This document shows positions 63,264 through 64,000 of a DNA stretch of 64,000 nucleotides, piece after piece (position 1 is the stretch's first letter; each line of letters starts with the position of its first letter). This DNA is from Acidovorax sp. NCPPB 4044. GTDB lineage: Bacteria > Pseudomonadota > Gammaproteobacteria > Burkholderiales > Burkholderiaceae_C. The DNA lies in contig NZ_JAMCOS010000001.1 of assembly GCF_028069655.1 (NCBI RefSeq), forward strand, positions 836,001 through 900,000, in the 5' to 3' direction. The notes beneath the pieces were generated by a model. That model saw only the letters and a program-made list of their open reading frames with translations. It was not told the origin of the DNA and ran no database searches. The position numbers and the translations under genes were made by a program.

Positions 63264-64000
63264 ATGCCTGCCATCGCGAATTATCGGGGGATCATCCCCG
63301 CCATCTCGTGCCCCTTCACGCCCGACCACCGCATCGACGAGCCCGCGCTGCGCAAGCTCGCCTCCTGGCTCGCCGGCCACGAAGGCGTGGTGGCCATCAT
63401 GACCAACGGCCACACGGGCGAGGTGTTCTCGCTCACGCCGGCCGAGCGGGCCGAGGTGACGCGCATCGTGGCCGATGAACTCAAGGGCCGCATGCCCGTG
63501 GTCTCGTCCATCGTCTGCGAAGGCCTCTCCGACGCGGCCGACCATGCGCGCGCCGCAGTCGCGGCCGGCGCCGTGGCACTGGACGTCATGCCCCCGCACC
63601 ACTGGCTGCGCTTCGGCTTCACGCCGGGCCACGCGCTGCAGTATTTCGAGGCCATCCACCGCGCCGCGCCCGAGGCCGACCTGGTCTGCCACGTCTACCC
63701 CGCCTGGACGCGCGCCTCGTACTCGTCGCAACTGCTCGCCGACCTCGCGAAGCTGCCCTACCTGCAGGCCTTCAAGGTGGGCCAGCGCGACATGAACAAG
63801 TACGCCCGCGATATCCAGGCGATCCGCGAGGCCGATGCCTCCAAGGCCATCCTCACCTGCCACGACGAATACCTGCTGGCCTCGATGGTGCAGGGCGTGG
63901 ACGGTGCGCTGGTGGGTTTCGCCACCTTCATCCCGCAACTCATCATCGACCTGTGGAATGCCGTGAAGGCCGGCGACCTGAAAAAAGCCATGGAGGTGCA
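63264..64000 (+). CDS. Dihydrodipicolinate synthase family aldolase, 3' end outside window
   Basis: First 245 residues of a DHDPS/N-acetylneuraminate-lyase family TIM barrel. The N-terminus MPAIANYRGIIPAISCPFTPDHRIDEPALRKLASWL and the glycine-rich loop NGHTGEVFSLTPAERAEVTR are clear. The Schiff-base Lys is probably in AFKVGQRD (about residue 173), and the usual YNxP motif reads VYPAWT. Members of this family act as aldolases for sugar acids or lysine precursors; the divergent LysR regulator suggests an inducible acid-catabolic enzyme rather than lysine biosynthesis. The gene runs off the right edge. Confidence 0.85.
   Translation, partial: MPAIANYRGIIPAISCPFTPDHRIDEPALRKLASWLAGHEGVVAIMTNGHTGEVFSLTPAERAEVTRIVADELKGRMPVVSSIVCEGLSDAADHARAAVAAGAVALDVMPPHHWLRFGFTPGHALQYFEAIHRAAPEADLVCHVYPAWTRASYSSQLLADLAKLPYLQAFKVGQRDMNKYARDIQAIREADASKAILTCHDEYLLASMVQGVDGALVGFATFIPQLIIDLWNAVKAGDLKKAMEV

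Overview
The window is about 64 kb of very GC-rich bacterial chromosome, closed at the left inside a comEC gene and at the right inside a dihydrodipicolinate-synthase-like gene. Gene content points to a betaproteobacterium of the family Comamonadaceae, most likely Acidovorax or a close relative. The pointers are a DUF4148 protein, a Bug-type solute-binding protein, many LysR regulators paired with divergent target genes, a VC_2705-type symporter, an hmu haem operon, and short AT-rich intergenic repeats with GCTAT...ATAGC heads. The genus is an inference; the family is more secure. I found no rRNA, tRNA, CRISPR array, phage or transposase gene.

Layout. 1-5.6 kb: comEC, then a circularly permuted ATP-grasp gene and an alpha-E gene whose 5' end is present three times in a 140-bp tandem array. 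5.6-14.7 kb: small DUF4148 and VF530 genes, a LysR regulator divergent from a degenerate alpha/beta hydrolase, and a complete RND efflux operon (adaptor, pump, outer-membrane factor). 14.9-20.9 kb: an aldehyde dehydrogenase, a small membrane protein, an FAD-dependent protein, and a LysR/SbtA-type permease pair. 20.9-31.6 kb: an iron-acquisition block on the minus strand with three TonB-dependent receptors, DUF4198, DUF3649, PepSY and DUF3325 proteins, ending with bacterioferritin. 31.9-34.2 kb: ahpC and ahpF behind an OxyR-like site. 34.3-38.4 kb: a giant CheB-CheR-PAS-histidine kinase-receiver hybrid. 38.7-45.3 kb: a Fur-controlled haem uptake operon (receptor, unknown small protein, HmuS, T, U, V). 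45.5-46.8 kb: a DUF2798/LysR pair. 46.9-52.8 kb: ppsR divergent from ppsA, followed closely by a DUF4212/sodium:solute symporter pair. 52.9-55.8 kb: an unknown gene, a TIGR03118 lipoprotein, an FKBP-type isomerase and a small winged-helix regulator. 55.9-60.3 kb: LysR, HMG-CoA lyase, a CoA transferase and a Bug binding protein, a likely acid-catabolism module. 60.4-64.0 kb: yddG, a VirK-family gene, and a LysR/DHDPS-like pair.

How the parts work together. The middle third is an iron and peroxide homeostasis neighbourhood: siderophore and haem uptake, iron storage and AhpCF peroxide removal, with Fur-like and OxyR-like sites in the expected places. The RND operon, the LysR-linked catabolic modules and the PEP synthase/symporter cluster are ordinary metabolic accessory functions. 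The least ordinary features are the triplicated, overlapping start region of the alpha-E gene, a short AT-rich repeat family with one copy inside comEC and one directly upstream of the FKBP gene, an alpha/beta hydrolase that has lost its catalytic serine and histidine beside the efflux operon, an EF-hand-like loop and a long helical insert in the symporter, and a bacterioferritin with Thr at a ferroxidase ligand position. I do not see a whole new defence or mobile system here.
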